Shown here piece by piece: positions 52,840 through 63,015 of a stretch of 64,000 nt of DNA (position 1 is the stretch's first letter; every line of letters begins with the position of its first letter). The notes under the pieces are model-generated. The model was not told where the DNA came from. It searched no databases and saw nothing but the letters and a program-made list of their open reading frames with translations. The DNA is from Tichowtungia aerotolerans (GTDB lineage: Bacteria > Verrucomicrobiota > Kiritimatiellia > Kiritimatiellales > Tichowtungiaceae). Made by a program: the position numbers and the translations under genes. The stretch spans positions 1,616,900-1,680,899 of the forward strand of contig NZ_CP047593.1 of assembly GCF_009905215.1 (NCBI RefSeq). The letters run 5' to 3'.

Positions 52840-55800
52840 ATGAGATTAGGCCTGTGTTTCCTGTTTGTATTCTTTGCGGGAGTCGTTTTTGCGGGGGGCG
52901 TCGATGATGGCGTGCTGATTTGGTCCGATTCAAATACGTCTGCAGTATCCTCGGATGTCTTTTCGGTGAGTGAAGATATGGCGTTTGCGGGGAAAGAGTC
53001 CCTGAATTTCTTAACTGAAAGCAATGATAATACGGTTGCTGAAATCGACCTTGCCTCGGCGGCAGTAATCGGAAAAAACCGCTTTCTGCAAATGCGGGTA
53101 AACTTTGATCCGAAAGCGAAATGCCCCGCGGCAAAAATAGGCTGGATAGAGATTTTAACGAGTCAGAGTATGACGGTGGCGTATACGCCGAACACCGCGG
53201 TTTACTATATTGACGAACTGCCGGCCTCGATTCTGGACGAGCGACTGAGTTTTGATGCGGATCCGGGAACCTGGCAGTTGCTGACGCTTGATCTGGGCAG
53301 TGTCGATCAGCTGGATTTTTCCGAAGTGGATATCAGCCGGATCTCCATTGTTTTTCAGGATGCGGTGAATGTGTACATTGATGATGTCCGCCTGGTGGCA
53401 GATGCTCCCGGCAGAATGCTTTTTGATGAAGAAGCTTCTATCGGTACGGTGGATTGTGATGGAAAAATATCTGCCCGGGAAGCTTCTGCGGGGGAGATGT
53501 CGTTGACCGGATCCTTTCGAGGTGGTGCAGAGAAAGTGATCGGCATTTCCTTTGATCCGGCGATACAGGTTGGAGCCTTTCGCCGACTGAAAATGAAAAT
53601 CAATTTTATTCCGAAAGGGGAATATCAGGATGCTGCAGTTTACGGGATTCGGGTTCGTAATGGGGAGGGCGTTGCAGATTATAATCTGAGGGATACGCAG
53701 CGTTCCCGGTTTTATATCGATGGACAGGCGTGTGCTGAGACCAATCAGATTCCCTTTGATCGCGATCCGGAAACCTGGCAGGAACTGGCCCTGGATCTGG
53801 ACAGCGGCCCCGGATTGAGCGGGCCGCGTATCAGCGACGTTGAGGTGGTTTTTGAGAACAGCGTCCGGGTGTATATCGATGAAGTGATGCTTCTGGAAAA
53901 TCCTGACAGGAACCCTGCAGCACTCTGCGCGCCTGATCCGACCGGAACGCTGGATCTGATGCCGGTAGAGTCGGTTGATTCACCGGGAGACTGGGAATGG
54001 ATGACTGAGAACCGGTACCGCGTTGTATTGCAGTGCCAGCCTCCGGTTCCGGGGGTTGCGCACCAGCTGGCCTGGGCCGAGCTCGATTTTGACGGAGCAT
54101 ATGACGCGGGCCTGATCGATTCGTCCCAGTGGAATCCGGATTCGATACGGGTTGTTGAGTATGACGCCAAAACGAAGAAGCCGGTGAAATATGATGATAC
54201 GAAGCCGGGAAATGAGGCGTGGTTTGCTCCGGCTAAAATTGATGAATGGCGGCGGAGACACATCAAGCACTATATTTTCAGAAAGCCGCATCTTTCATGG
54301 ATTCGTCGCAACGGGAACGCTTCAAATGCGGTTTATATCTGCTACTTTGATGTGCAGGGCCGCGGGGAGCAGCAGAAGCTGCTGATGCCGGCATTTGTCG
54401 GCAGCGGCGATGCCCTTTCGTTCGGTGCTCCGGCTGTGCTGGATACGGTGCGAGGAGTTCCGCTTGTTTTTGACTGGGATGACGACGGCGATCTGGATCT
54501 GCTGGGCGGACTGGGGTCGGTTCCGGAGCGTGCCATTTACCTGTATGAAAACAAAGGCAATGCGCTGGTGGATGGGTTTGCCAAGCCGGTCAGCATGAAA
54601 GGAAAAGAGATGCTGACGTTCTGCTCGCAGGTCATGGATGTGAACGGCGATGGCAAACTCGATGCGGTCAGCGGCAGTAGCTACTATTCCGACTTCCGGG
54701 CCAACGGCTTTGTTGAGAAGACCCCTATCGGGGTGCCGCTCGATTCAGAGGCCGGCGAGCTGATTCGAAACAGTCGCATCAAAAGCTTTGCAGTCGCCGA
54801 CTGGGACGGCGATGGAGTTAATGACCTGATTGCCAACGCCTGTTATTGGAAGGAGTACGGTTTTTCTGATGCTTATAACAGTGATGGGGTGTGGACCAAC
54901 GGACCGCTGCGGGGATGGTTCTTCTTCTTTAAGAACCAGGGAAGCAATCAGAGTTTTGATCTGGCCGCTCCTGTCCAGCTGATGACGATCGAGCAGGAGC
55001 CCGCAGACATGTTCGGCAACCTCAATGTCGTGGTTAACGATATCGACAGGGACGGCGACCTGGACATACTTTCCGGAGACTTTATCAGCAAAATCATGGT
55101 GTTTAAAAACATCGGAACTGCAACGGAACCGCAGCTGGATATCGGGAGAGCGTTGCAGACGACGAACGGAGTGTACGAGTCGACCTTTCAGGCCAATATG
55201 ATTTCTCTCGCCGATTTTAACGGCGACGGCTATGACGACCTGTTCACCCGCACCGAAAACGACTGGACCGGATATCTGGAGAATACCGGCACGACCGACA
55301 CCAATGGGCTGCCTGTTTTTAAACCGGTGCAGTACCTGAAAAGTCGAAACGACTATCTGACCCGGGGACAGCTTCCGGTACTGGATATTTGCGACTTTAA
55401 TCAGGATGGCAAATGGGACCTGCTGGTGGGGGACAGCCCTGGAATGCTGGGATATTTTGCCGGTGACGCGCTTTATCCGAATCTGCGGTTTCACCCCTAT
55501 CAGCCGCTGGCATCCGAAAGCGGACCGTTGCGCATTGTCGCCGGAAAGAACGGGTCTATTCAGGGGCCTGCGGAAGCGCTGTGGGGATACACGGTTCCCG
55601 CGTCAGCTGATTGGGACGGCGATGGCAGAAACGATGTTTTGATGAACAGCATCTGGGGAAGGATTGAGTGGGCCCGGAATCTGGGTAACGGGCTGTATTC
55701 CGAATTGGAGCCGGTGAAAGTCCAGTGGGACGGTGCCGCTCCGAAACCGGAATGGCGCTGGTGGAATCCGGAGCCGGATGAGTGGTCCACGCAGTGGCGC

Positions 55801-56883
55801 TGCATGGTCCAGCCGATCGACTGGGATGAAGATGGACTGCTTGATGCCGTTACGATGGATTACGAAGGCTATATGGTGCTTCATCGCCGCCGCAAAGTGG
55901 ATGGCCGGCTGGTGCTCGGCCCGGGGGAACGGATTTTCCGGGACTATAAGGGTGATCCCTGGCAGATCACGACGAACCGCGGCGGAGGCAGCGGACGGCG
56001 AAAATTTGAATTTGCCGATTGGGATAATGACGGCGATCGTGACCTGGTTGTGGATCGCAAAGAGATCGGCGGCAATGTGGTGCTGTATGAAAATGTAACA
56101 AATGACGAAGCTCCGCAGATGGTGATGGTGGATAACCTCGCTGACATTGTGGTGCAGGGGCACACCTGCTCTCCGGCGCTGGTGGACCTGGACTCCGACG
56201 GGAAGCTGGACCTGGTGATGGCGGCCGAAGACGGACACTTCTATGTATTCCACCGTTCATATATCGAAAACAAACAGCAGCTCCAGGCCCGTTTCCTGAC
56301 GGAGGACGGACCCGTTCGTACTGAGGAAGAGATCGTGCTGTTTGATGACAAGCTTGCGATTGGGAAGCTGGGCGGAGGGACTGTGTCCGGGGAGATGGTG
56401 CGCAGTGGACGGTTGGCGATTAAAAAAGTCAGTGAAGGAGCGGACTATTTCAACATCATGCTCGACCTCCGGGGATGCTGGGATGTTGAGAATTCCCGGT
56501 ATATGAAATTCTTCATTAATTTTGTGCCGGACGTGGAGCATGCAAACCGTCGCCTGAAATATGTTCGTGTTTATGAGTACAACGGCTACCGGAAAGATAA
56601 TGACGTTGTCGTTTATGATTCGATGTCGCGGGATTGCCCGGCGCAGTTCTATATTGACGGCCGGGTGGTTTGGCCGGGAGATCCGGTTGAGCTGGATGCT
56701 GACCCGGAGACCTGGCAGTCGGTGATCGTTGATCTTCACGGCGGTGCGCGCACACATGGCATCAACACGCGGGCACCTTCTGGTATTTACCGCCGGGTGG
56801 ACATCATCTTCAAAAACGCCTCCAGAGTTTATTTGGATGACATAAGCTTCTTTTCTGACTCTCCGGATATCTTTGAGCAATAA
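52840..56883 (+). CDS. Secreted FG-GAP/VCBS beta-propeller protein with three CBM-like sandwiches
   Basis: A 1347-residue exported protein; signal peptide 1-18 (FFAGVVFA). Two related beta-sandwiches (about 25-185 and 190-350; both end with VYIDDV or VYIDEV) precede a conserved region from MPVESVDSPGDWEW, then about ten FG-GAP-type repeats (about 544-1125) with calcium-binding DxDxDGxxD loops such as DWDDDGDLD, DVNGDGKLD and DFNGDGYDD. A third sandwich closes the protein (VYLDDISFF). Seven- or eight-bladed FG-GAP propellers occur in ulvan and rhamnogalacturonan lyases and in binding proteins; I cannot assign an active site here. It is nearly duplicated by the next gene. GGAG lies before the ATG. 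Confidence 0.82.
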   Translation: MRLGLCFLFVFFAGVVFAGGVDDGVLIWSDSNTSAVSSDVFSVSEDMAFAGKESLNFLTESNDNTVAEIDLASAAVIGKNRFLQMRVNFDPKAKCPAAKIGWIEILTSQSMTVAYTPNTAVYYIDELPASILDERLSFDADPGTWQLLTLDLGSVDQLDFSEVDISRISIVFQDAVNVYIDDVRLVADAPGRMLFDEEASIGTVDCDGKISAREASAGEMSLTGSFRGGAEKVIGISFDPAIQVGAFRRLKMKINFIPKGEYQDAAVYGIRVRNGEGVADYNLRDTQRSRFYIDGQACAETNQIPFDRDPETWQELALDLDSGPGLSGPRISDVEVVFENSVRVYIDEVMLLENPDRNPAALCAPDPTGTLDLMPVESVDSPGDWEWMTENRYRVVLQCQPPVPGVAHQLAWAELDFDGAYDAGLIDSSQWNPDSIRVVEYDAKTKKPVKYDDTKPGNEAWFAPAKIDEWRRRHIKHYIFRKPHLSWIRRNGNASNAVYICYFDVQGRGEQQKLLMPAFVGSGDALSFGAPAVLDTVRGVPLVFDWDDDGDLDLLGGLGSVPERAIYLYENKGNALVDGFAKPVSMKGKEMLTFCSQVMDVNGDGKLDAVSGSSYYSDFRANGFVEKTPIGVPLDSEAGELIRNSRIKSFAVADWDGDGVNDLIANACYWKEYGFSDAYNSDGVWTNGPLRGWFFFFKNQGSNQSFDLAAPVQLMTIEQEPADMFGNLNVVVNDIDRDGDLDILSGDFISKIMVFKNIGTATEPQLDIGRALQTTNGVYESTFQANMISLADFNGDGYDDLFTRTENDWTGYLENTGTTDTNGLPVFKPVQYLKSRNDYLTRGQLPVLDICDFNQDGKWDLLVGDSPGMLGYFAGDALYPNLRFHPYQPLASESGPLRIVAGKNGSIQGPAEALWGYTVPASADWDGDGRNDVLMNSIWGRIEWARNLGNGLYSELEPVKVQWDGAAPKPEWRWWNPEPDEWSTQWRCMVQPIDWDEDGLLDAVTMDYEGYMVLHRRRKVDGRLVLGPGERIFRDYKGDPWQITTNRGGGSGRRKFEFADWDNDGDRDLVVDRKEIGGNVVLYENVTNDEAPQMVMVDNLADIVVQGHTCSPALVDLDSDGKLDLVMAAEDGHFYVFHRSYIENKQQLQARFLTEDGPVRTEEEIVLFDDKLAIGKLGGGTVSGEMVRSGRLAIKKVSEGADYFNIMLDLRGCWDVENSRYMKFFINFVPDVEHANRRLKYVRVYEYNGYRKDNDVVVYDSMSRDCPAQFYIDGRVVWPGDPVELDADPETWQSVIVDLHGGARTHGINTRAPSGIYRRVDIIFKNASRVYLDDISFFSDSPDIFEQ

Positions 56884-56916
56884 ACCCAAAACGGATGGTG
56901 CCGGGGGGAGATAGCA

Positions 56917-59900
56917 ATGAGGTCTGTCCTGTGTTTTCTCGTGGTTCTTTCCGTCAGTAGGATGGAGCCCGGCCTGGAAGGAGATCCTTTTGGAATGCTG
57001 GGTCGGATGCCGGTTGAATCGGTCAGCTCCCCCGGCGATTGGCAGTGGATGACTGCCAACCGCTACCGTGTTGTGCTGCAGTGTCAATCTCCGCTGCCGG
57101 GGTTTTCGCACAAACTGGCGTGGGCGGAGCTGGATTTTGACGGGGCTTATGCCGAGGGCCTGATCGATTCGTCCCAGTGGAATCCCGATTCCATCCGGGT
57201 GATCGAATACGATGCATGGACCAAAAAACCGATCAAGTACGACCCTTCCAGGGAAGGGGATGAAGCCTATTTCGTTCCCGCGAAAATTGATGAATGGCCC
57301 CGGCGGCACATCAAAGACTATCTCTTTCGAAAGCCGCATCTTTCCTGGCTGCGCCGGAGTCGGGATGCCGCGCTTGCGGTTTATATCTGCTACTTCGATG
57401 TGCGAGGGTGCGGGGAGCAGCAGGCGCTGGACACGCCCGCTTTTATCGGCAGTGGCGATGCGCTGTGCTTCGGCGGGTCGGGCGGGACGGGGCCGGTTCG
57501 AGGGCTTCCGCTGGTCTTTGACTGGGATCTGGACGGAGACATGGATTTGGTCGGAGCGGTGAGCACGGTTCCGGAGCGCGCCATGTATCTCTATGAAAAC
57601 CGGGGCAGTCCGCTGACGAATGGATTCGCCGCGCCGGTCAGCATGAAAGGGGAGGAGATGCGGACCGGGTGTTCGCAGATTATGGATGTCGATGGCGATG
57701 GACAGCTTGATGCGGTGAGCGGCAGTGGCTACTACTCCGGGTTCCGGACAAACGGGTTTGTGCAGAAAACCTCCATTGCTCTGCCGTTGGATTCTGAAGC
57801 GGGATCCCTGATTCAGGACAGCCGGATCAAAGGATTTGCAATCGCCGACTGGGATGGCGATGGCGTAAACGATCTTATTGCCAGTGCCTGCTACTGGAAA
57901 GAGTACGGGTTTTCCGATGCCTTTAACAGCGACGGTGTGTGGACGAACGGCCCGCTTCAGGGATGGTTTTTCTTTTTTAAAAATCAGGGCAGCAATCAGA
58001 GTTTTGATCTGGCCGATCCTGTCCAGCTGATGACCGTAGATCAGGAACCGACCGATATGTTCGGGAACCTCAATGTGGCGGTTAACGATATCGACAGGGA
58101 TGGTGATCTGGATATCGTTTCCGGCGACTTTATCAGTAAAATCATTGTGTTTAAAAACATCGGAACTGCGACGGCGCCGCAGTTGGATGTCGGGCGGGCG
58201 TTGCAGACGACAAACGGGATCTACGAATCCCGTTTTCAGGCTAACATGGTTTCTTTTGCCGATTTCAACGGTGACGGGCTTGACGATCTGTTTACTCGTA
58301 CGGAAAACGACCGGACCGCCTATCTTGAAAACACCGGCACCACCGACACGAACGGACTTCCTGTTTTTAAACCGGCGCGGTTCCTGAAATGCAGAAGTGA
58401 TTATCCGGTTCGGGGACAGTTGCCGGCGATTGACATCTGCGATTTCAATCAGGACGGAAAATGGGATCTGCTGGTGGGAGACAGCCCCGGAACCGTAGGG
58501 TACTTTCCCGGGGAGTCGTTGTATCCGGACCTTCGGTTCGGGGCGTATTTACCGCTGGAAACCTCAAATGGAGCGGTGCGAATTGTTGCCGGCCGGAACG
58601 GGTCGATCCAGGGTCCTGCCGAAGCGTTGTGGGGCTACACGGTTCCCTCTGCAGTCGACTGGGACGGTGACGGGCGGATGGATGTCATCATGAACAGCAT
58701 TTGGGGAAGGATCGAGTGGACGAGAAACCTGGGGAACGGCCTGTATTCCGAATTGAAGCCGGTGAAAGTGCAATGGGACGGGGCTGCGCCGAAACCGGAA
58801 TGGAACTGGTGGAATCCAGAGCCGGACGAATGGTCCACCCAGTGGCGCTGTACGGTGCAGTCGATTGACTGGGACCGCGATGGGTTGACAGATGTGGTTG
58901 CTTTGGATGCGGAAGGGTATCTGGTTCTTCACCGGCGCAGCAGCACGAACGGCGTGCTGATGCTGGGCGGCGGTGAGCGGATCTTCCGGGACTACACGGG
59001 GGATCCCTGGCAGATCAACGCGCATGATGCCGGAGGAAGCGGGCGCCGAAAGTTTGAATTTGCCGACTGGGATAATGACGGCGATCGAGATCTGCTTGTC
59101 GACCGCAAAGAGATCGGCGGAAGTATCGTTTGGTACGAAAATATCACCAATGATGATAGTCCGCAGTTGGTCATGGTGAATGATCTTCCGGATATTGTGG
59201 TTCAGGGACATACCTGTTCTCCGGGTGTGGTCGACATAGATTCAGACGGAAAACTCGATCTGATTATGGCTGCGGAAGACGGACACTTCTATGTGTTCCA
59301 TCGGTCATATATTGATCATAAACAGCAGCTTCAGGCCCGCTTCCTGAAGGATGGCAGTCTATCAAGAACCGCTGAGGATGTCGTGCTGTTTGATGATCAA
59401 TTGATTATTGGAAACCTGCAGGGAGGTACGGTTACCAACGGAGTGGCTCGCAGTGGAAAAGCGTCGATTTTTGGCACCTGCGAAGGAGATGTTTATCTCA
59501 GTGTCACGCTGGATCTGCTGGGGAATGTGGATATTGAAAACGCCCGCTATCTTAAATTCTTCATGAACTTTGCTGTGGATGACACGCATGCCAACCGGAC
59601 GTTGAAGTATGTCCGTATTTATGAATATAACGGGTACGGTCTCAGCAACGATGTCGTCATCTACAACTCTGCACTGACAAACTCCTGTGGGGTTTTCTAT
59701 CTTGACGGCCGGGCGGTTTCTCCCGGCTCTTCAGTAGAACTGGATGCAGATCCGTCGACCTGGCAGTCGGTTGTGCTCGACCTGCAAAGCGGCGACAGGA
59801 CCCCGGGGATTCCAACGATGGCGGCATCGGGCGTGATTCGTCGAATTGATTTCATTTTTAAAAATGCCACGCAGGTATATATGGACGACATCAGCGCTTT

Positions 59901-59940
59901 TGCTGAATCGCCGGATATGGTGGATGCCTTGAGCCAATAG
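56917..59940 (+). CDS. FG-GAP/VCBS beta-propeller protein, shortened paralogue of the preceding gene
   Basis: A 1007-residue protein matching residues ~368-1347 of the preceding protein over its whole length (DWQWMTANRYRVVLQ start, propeller with about ten DxDxDG loops at ~202-780, and the closing beta-sandwich ending VYMDDIS). The two N-terminal sandwiches of its neighbour are missing; what precedes the shared part is only about 28 residues, with a short hydrophobic run (SVLCFLVVLSV) that may be a weak signal peptide. The likely history is tandem duplication with loss or gain of the N-terminal domains. It starts 34 bases after the neighbour's stop with GGGGGAG upstream, so the two are co-transcribed. 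Confidence 0.82.
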   Translation: MRSVLCFLVVLSVSRMEPGLEGDPFGMLGRMPVESVSSPGDWQWMTANRYRVVLQCQSPLPGFSHKLAWAELDFDGAYAEGLIDSSQWNPDSIRVIEYDAWTKKPIKYDPSREGDEAYFVPAKIDEWPRRHIKDYLFRKPHLSWLRRSRDAALAVYICYFDVRGCGEQQALDTPAFIGSGDALCFGGSGGTGPVRGLPLVFDWDLDGDMDLVGAVSTVPERAMYLYENRGSPLTNGFAAPVSMKGEEMRTGCSQIMDVDGDGQLDAVSGSGYYSGFRTNGFVQKTSIALPLDSEAGSLIQDSRIKGFAIADWDGDGVNDLIASACYWKEYGFSDAFNSDGVWTNGPLQGWFFFFKNQGSNQSFDLADPVQLMTVDQEPTDMFGNLNVAVNDIDRDGDLDIVSGDFISKIIVFKNIGTATAPQLDVGRALQTTNGIYESRFQANMVSFADFNGDGLDDLFTRTENDRTAYLENTGTTDTNGLPVFKPARFLKCRSDYPVRGQLPAIDICDFNQDGKWDLLVGDSPGTVGYFPGESLYPDLRFGAYLPLETSNGAVRIVAGRNGSIQGPAEALWGYTVPSAVDWDGDGRMDVIMNSIWGRIEWTRNLGNGLYSELKPVKVQWDGAAPKPEWNWWNPEPDEWSTQWRCTVQSIDWDRDGLTDVVALDAEGYLVLHRRSSTNGVLMLGGGERIFRDYTGDPWQINAHDAGGSGRRKFEFADWDNDGDRDLLVDRKEIGGSIVWYENITNDDSPQLVMVNDLPDIVVQGHTCSPGVVDIDSDGKLDLIMAAEDGHFYVFHRSYIDHKQQLQARFLKDGSLSRTAEDVVLFDDQLIIGNLQGGTVTNGVARSGKASIFGTCEGDVYLSVTLDLLGNVDIENARYLKFFMNFAVDDTHANRTLKYVRIYEYNGYGLSNDVVIYNSALTNSCGVFYLDGRAVSPGSSVELDADPSTWQSVVLDLQSGDRTPGIPTMAASGVIRRIDFIFKNATQVYMDDISAFAESPDMVDALSQ

Positions 59941-60053
59941 GAGAGTTTCAATGTCTGGAAGGCAGCAATCCATGTTTTTCCAGACCTTGGAAAAAATCTG
60001 TGCCGCCGCGCTGCGGCTTTCCGGGGGCAGGAACGTCCAGGCAGGATGTTGTA
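59941..60053. other. Intergenic region with a palindrome copy
   Basis: Holds an exact palindrome copy TTCCAGACCTTGGAA at 59978-59992 flanked by T-run and A-run, which would form a stem-loop suited to bidirectional termination between the convergent FG-GAP and esterase genes. Confidence 0.6.
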
Positions 60054-60788
60054 TCACTGCAGTTCGTTAACCCACCGGCAGCACTCTTCGGCCCACTGGA
60101 AGGGAGTGTTCAGTCCGAGGCCGTGGGATCCTTTTTCGTAGATGTGCAGCTCGAACGGGATGTTTTTTTTGCGCAGTGCGGACGCGAAGAGAAGACTGTT
60201 TTCGAACGGGACCAAAGCATCCTCCTGTGTATGCCACATGAAGCAGGGCGGTGTGCGTTCGTGCACGAGGAGTTCGGTTGAGACGGTGCGGCGCAGATCA
60301 GAGGAATCATGGTCCCCCAGCAGGTTCTTAAAGCTGTCGTCATGTGTGTGAGAAATTCCGGAGATGACCGGATAACAGAGGATGCCGAAGTCCGGCCGCA
60401 GCGAGACCGATCCGCTCGATTCGGGGTAACGGGTGAGCAGCAGGCTGACCAGATGCCCGCCGGCCGAGGAGCCGATCACTCCGATTTTATCGAGGTCGAA
60501 TTCTTCCGATTTTTTGCGCACGGTTTTGATGGCGGCCAATGCGTCTTCGAACATGGCCGGATGCTGGTTTGGAGCAACGCGGTAGTGCGTCACGAAGCAG
60601 GTGAACCCTTTTTTTGAAAAGAAATCTGCGTAGTTGCCGCCTTCATGGTCGGCGGTTACTGCATACGCCCCTCCTGAAAAAATGATCAATCCGATGCCGT
60701 TGGCTGTGCCGTTTGCGGGCGGAACAAGGGTTATTGCAGGAGATGGGTTGGTTGTGCCGTTACTGAAAGAACCTGTGAGCTGTATCAT
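60054..60788 (-). CDS. Cytoplasmic alpha/beta-hydrolase (acetyl-esterase-like)
   Basis: A 244-residue alpha/beta-hydrolase without a signal peptide. The oxyanion region is FSGGAY, the nucleophile S108 lies in IGSSAGGH, the acid is in HTQEDALVP and the His in KGSHGLG. It resembles BD-FAE / acetylxylan-esterase-type proteins that deacylate imported oligosaccharides; it differs from the exported esterase at 38925, giving one esterase on each side of the membrane. It is a single gene, convergent with the FG-GAP genes and divergent from the T5SS-type protein. The ester substrate is unknown. Confidence 0.87.
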   Translation of the reverse strand: MIQLTGSFSNGTTNPSPAITLVPPANGTANGIGLIIFSGGAYAVTADHEGGNYADFFSKKGFTCFVTHYRVAPNQHPAMFEDALAAIKTVRKKSEEFDLDKIGVIGSSAGGHLVSLLLTRYPESSGSVSLRPDFGILCYPVISGISHTHDDSFKNLLGDHDSSDLRRTVSTELLVHERTPPCFMWHTQEDALVPFENSLLFASALRKKNIPFELHIYEKGSHGLGLNTPFQWAEECCRWVNELQ

Positions 60789-61090
60789 TTGTCGTTTCCT
60801 GTTTCGCCTGAGCTTTCTTTGATGGAGATCTCGCTATTCTATAGAAGATATTTCCTGCAAAAAGCTAAAAGCTTTTTTCTCTGCCGGACAAAGAGTCATA
60901 GATATTCGGTAAATGTCAGCAAACCAATGCTTTATAGGTATGTTGTTTTATCTGTATATGAGTCATTAAAGGTATGAATATCATCAGTGCCGATATTTGC
61001 TAAATCCTTTTTTCTTTTGTTGACACCGATAGGTTGTGATGTTACGACTAATCTGTTCAGCATTAATAATGAGCGGAAAAGGAGGAGTCA
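60789..61090. promoter_or_regulatory. Divergent promoter region before the repeat protein
   Basis: About 300 bases without a gene. TTGACA at 61021-61026 and TACGAC at 61044-61049, 17 bases apart, are a fair sigma70-like promoter for the gene at 61091; GGAGGAG at 61081 is its ribosome-binding site. No copy of the ATCCTACAA motif is seen. Confidence 0.5.
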
Positions 61091-62866
61091 GTGAATAAGT
61101 TGAAAGTAGGCGTGTGCATTCTGATTATGGGCTTCGGAAGCGGTGTGTGGGCGTATAACCCGGGAAACCCGACCGGTGGTGTGGTTTTCACCAATGACAA
61201 CGCGGTTTGGGATTATTCAACGGCCACGGAGTATATTGGAATCAGTGACAGCGGGAACGGCGTCCTGATCATGAACGGCGGCTCTGTGACGGCTGCGAAC
61301 CTGAATCTGGGGCAGAATGCCGGAGCGAGTAACAATACGGGTACGGTTACCGGTACGGGGTCAACCTGGAGTATCGGCAGCAACCTGACACTGGGGCGTT
61401 ACGGAGATTTCAATACCGTGCGCGTAGAGAATGGTGCATTGATGTCTATCGGTGCTCGTACATATCTCGGGGCCAATGCGGGCTCTGAGAGTAACTCGCT
61501 TTTTGTTACCGGTTCCGGTTCGGTTTTTTCAAATGGGACTCATTTGTATATCGGTTACAACGCGGATGGAAATGGTCAATCTGTAACGCTTTCGGACCAC
61601 GGCCTTGTTTCGGTTGGGGACGGCCTGTTTGTGGGATATGGAAGTGACCAGAATACGCTGCGGGTGGAGTCCGGTGCTGAGATGACTGTGGCTTCGAGTG
61701 CTGCTATTGGACAGCTCACCGGATCTGAAAGTAACTCGCTGGTTGTGACGGGAAGCGGTTCGACTTTATCGGCAGTTTCTCATCTTTATATTGGGTACGG
61801 TGCCGGAGAAGGGCAGTCGGGAACGGTTTCAGACAGCGGCAATATTATCCTTGGTGACAGCCTGTTTCTCGGGAATATCAGCGGCTCGAATACACTGCGG
61901 GTGGAATCTGGTGCATCGGTGACGGTTTCCAATCGCGCTTATATCGGGCAGAACGCTTCGGCGGCAGGGAATACGCTTGTTGTAACCGGCAGCGGTTCGG
62001 TTCTTTCGACGGTTTCTCATCTTTATGTTGGAAACAGTGCTGCATCGGGACAGTCGGTAACGATTTCGGACGGCGGACAGCTGACGGTTGGCGGAACGAC
62101 CTACCTTTCGTATTCTACCGGAGGAAATCATACTCTTGAAGTGACGGGGTCTAATTCCGTATTCCAGTCTGCCGGGGCTGTGTATGTCGGCGGGCATCAG
62201 GCGGCAGCTCAGGCAACCGGAGATACGCTGATCATTGGGGCCGGAGCGCTGTTGGATGCCCCCCGTCTTACTGTGTATGACGGCAATACGGTGGTTCTGC
62301 AGGATGGCGGCCGGATGGAGCCGGGAAATATTATACTTCAGGGGCGTCTGGAACTCGACGGCGGCAGCGTGATCGACGGCGGATTCAATGCCGCAACCAA
62401 TCTGGCTGTTGTTGCGATGGATATCGGCAGCGGATTTACTCCGGTACAGCTCCTCGGGACGGTTCTTTTGACCGGTGCAAATCTGGAACTCACATTTAAT
62501 GAGCCGGTTTCCGGAGTGCAGACCATTGATCTGTTCGACTGGACTCCCGGCAACATTATCGGGACGTTCTCGATAACATCCAATCTCGGCGATGGATATG
62601 TGATTAACACGGACGATCTCTATACAACGGGAGAAATCACTGTAAGCCCGGCAGAAGTTGGCGAAGTCGGCTATGAACTTACTGGCTCGGATGTCGTTGT
62701 CAGCTGGCAGGGGGTCAATGGATTGTCCTATACATTGCAGCGCACAACCAACCTGGTTGCCGGCAGCTGGAGCAATGTTGTGGAGGGGCTTTCCGGGGCC
62801 GGGGCGCTGTGGGCCACCAACGAGACAACCGAGCCTGTGGCCTTCTACCGGATCACCGTTGAATAG
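61091..62866 (+). CDS. Secreted T5SS/PEP-CTERM-type repeat protein with C-terminal Ig-like module
   Basis: A 591-residue exported protein starting at GTG 61091 (strong GGAGGAG upstream). Signal peptide about 1-21 (GSGVWA). Residues ~40-400 form a beta-solenoid made of units of ~48 residues with the pattern NTLRVESGAxxTV..., YIGQ..., NSLVVTGSGS and SHLYIGY; this is the repeat type associated with T5SS passengers and PEP-CTERM proteins. Four or five units can be counted. The end (LSYTLQRTTNLVAGSWSNVV...FYRITVE) is the Ig-like module shared with other secreted proteins here, and no autotransporter barrel or PEP-CTERM anchor is visible. A surface adhesin or extracellular matrix role is likely. 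It stands alone between a divergent esterase gene and a strong terminator. Confidence 0.85.
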   Translation: MNKLKVGVCILIMGFGSGVWAYNPGNPTGGVVFTNDNAVWDYSTATEYIGISDSGNGVLIMNGGSVTAANLNLGQNAGASNNTGTVTGTGSTWSIGSNLTLGRYGDFNTVRVENGALMSIGARTYLGANAGSESNSLFVTGSGSVFSNGTHLYIGYNADGNGQSVTLSDHGLVSVGDGLFVGYGSDQNTLRVESGAEMTVASSAAIGQLTGSESNSLVVTGSGSTLSAVSHLYIGYGAGEGQSGTVSDSGNIILGDSLFLGNISGSNTLRVESGASVTVSNRAYIGQNASAAGNTLVVTGSGSVLSTVSHLYVGNSAASGQSVTISDGGQLTVGGTTYLSYSTGGNHTLEVTGSNSVFQSAGAVYVGGHQAAAQATGDTLIIGAGALLDAPRLTVYDGNTVVLQDGGRMEPGNIILQGRLELDGGSVIDGGFNAATNLAVVAMDIGSGFTPVQLLGTVLLTGANLELTFNEPVSGVQTIDLFDWTPGNIIGTFSITSNLGDGYVINTDDLYTTGEITVSPAEVGEVGYELTGSDVVVSWQGVNGLSYTLQRTTNLVAGSWSNVVEGLSGAGALWATNETTEPVAFYRITVE

Positions 62867-62898
62867 TCCTGAATGACTGAGGGCCCGGAACTCCAATA

Positions 62899-62938
62899 AA
62901 AACAGCTCTCCTTGCTGCATGCAACGGAGAGCTGTTTT
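62899..62938 (+). terminator. Strong rho-independent terminator
   Basis: AAAACAGCTCTCC and GGAGAGCTGTTTT, a perfect 13-pair stem with a 14-base loop, 32 bases after the stop of the repeat protein gene. Confidence 0.88.
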
Positions 62939-63015
62939 GCTCAACGCCTCTTCCGGGAAGAGCGGTCGAAAAAGATTCCGGGAATTTTGTCGCGATCTGT
63001 GACGTTGTGGATTTT

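Noticed and set aside
61400-62200. Regular repeats that could suggest a CRISPR array
   Set aside because: Repeats are degenerate, in frame and encode a beta-solenoid; no short identical repeats with spacers occur.
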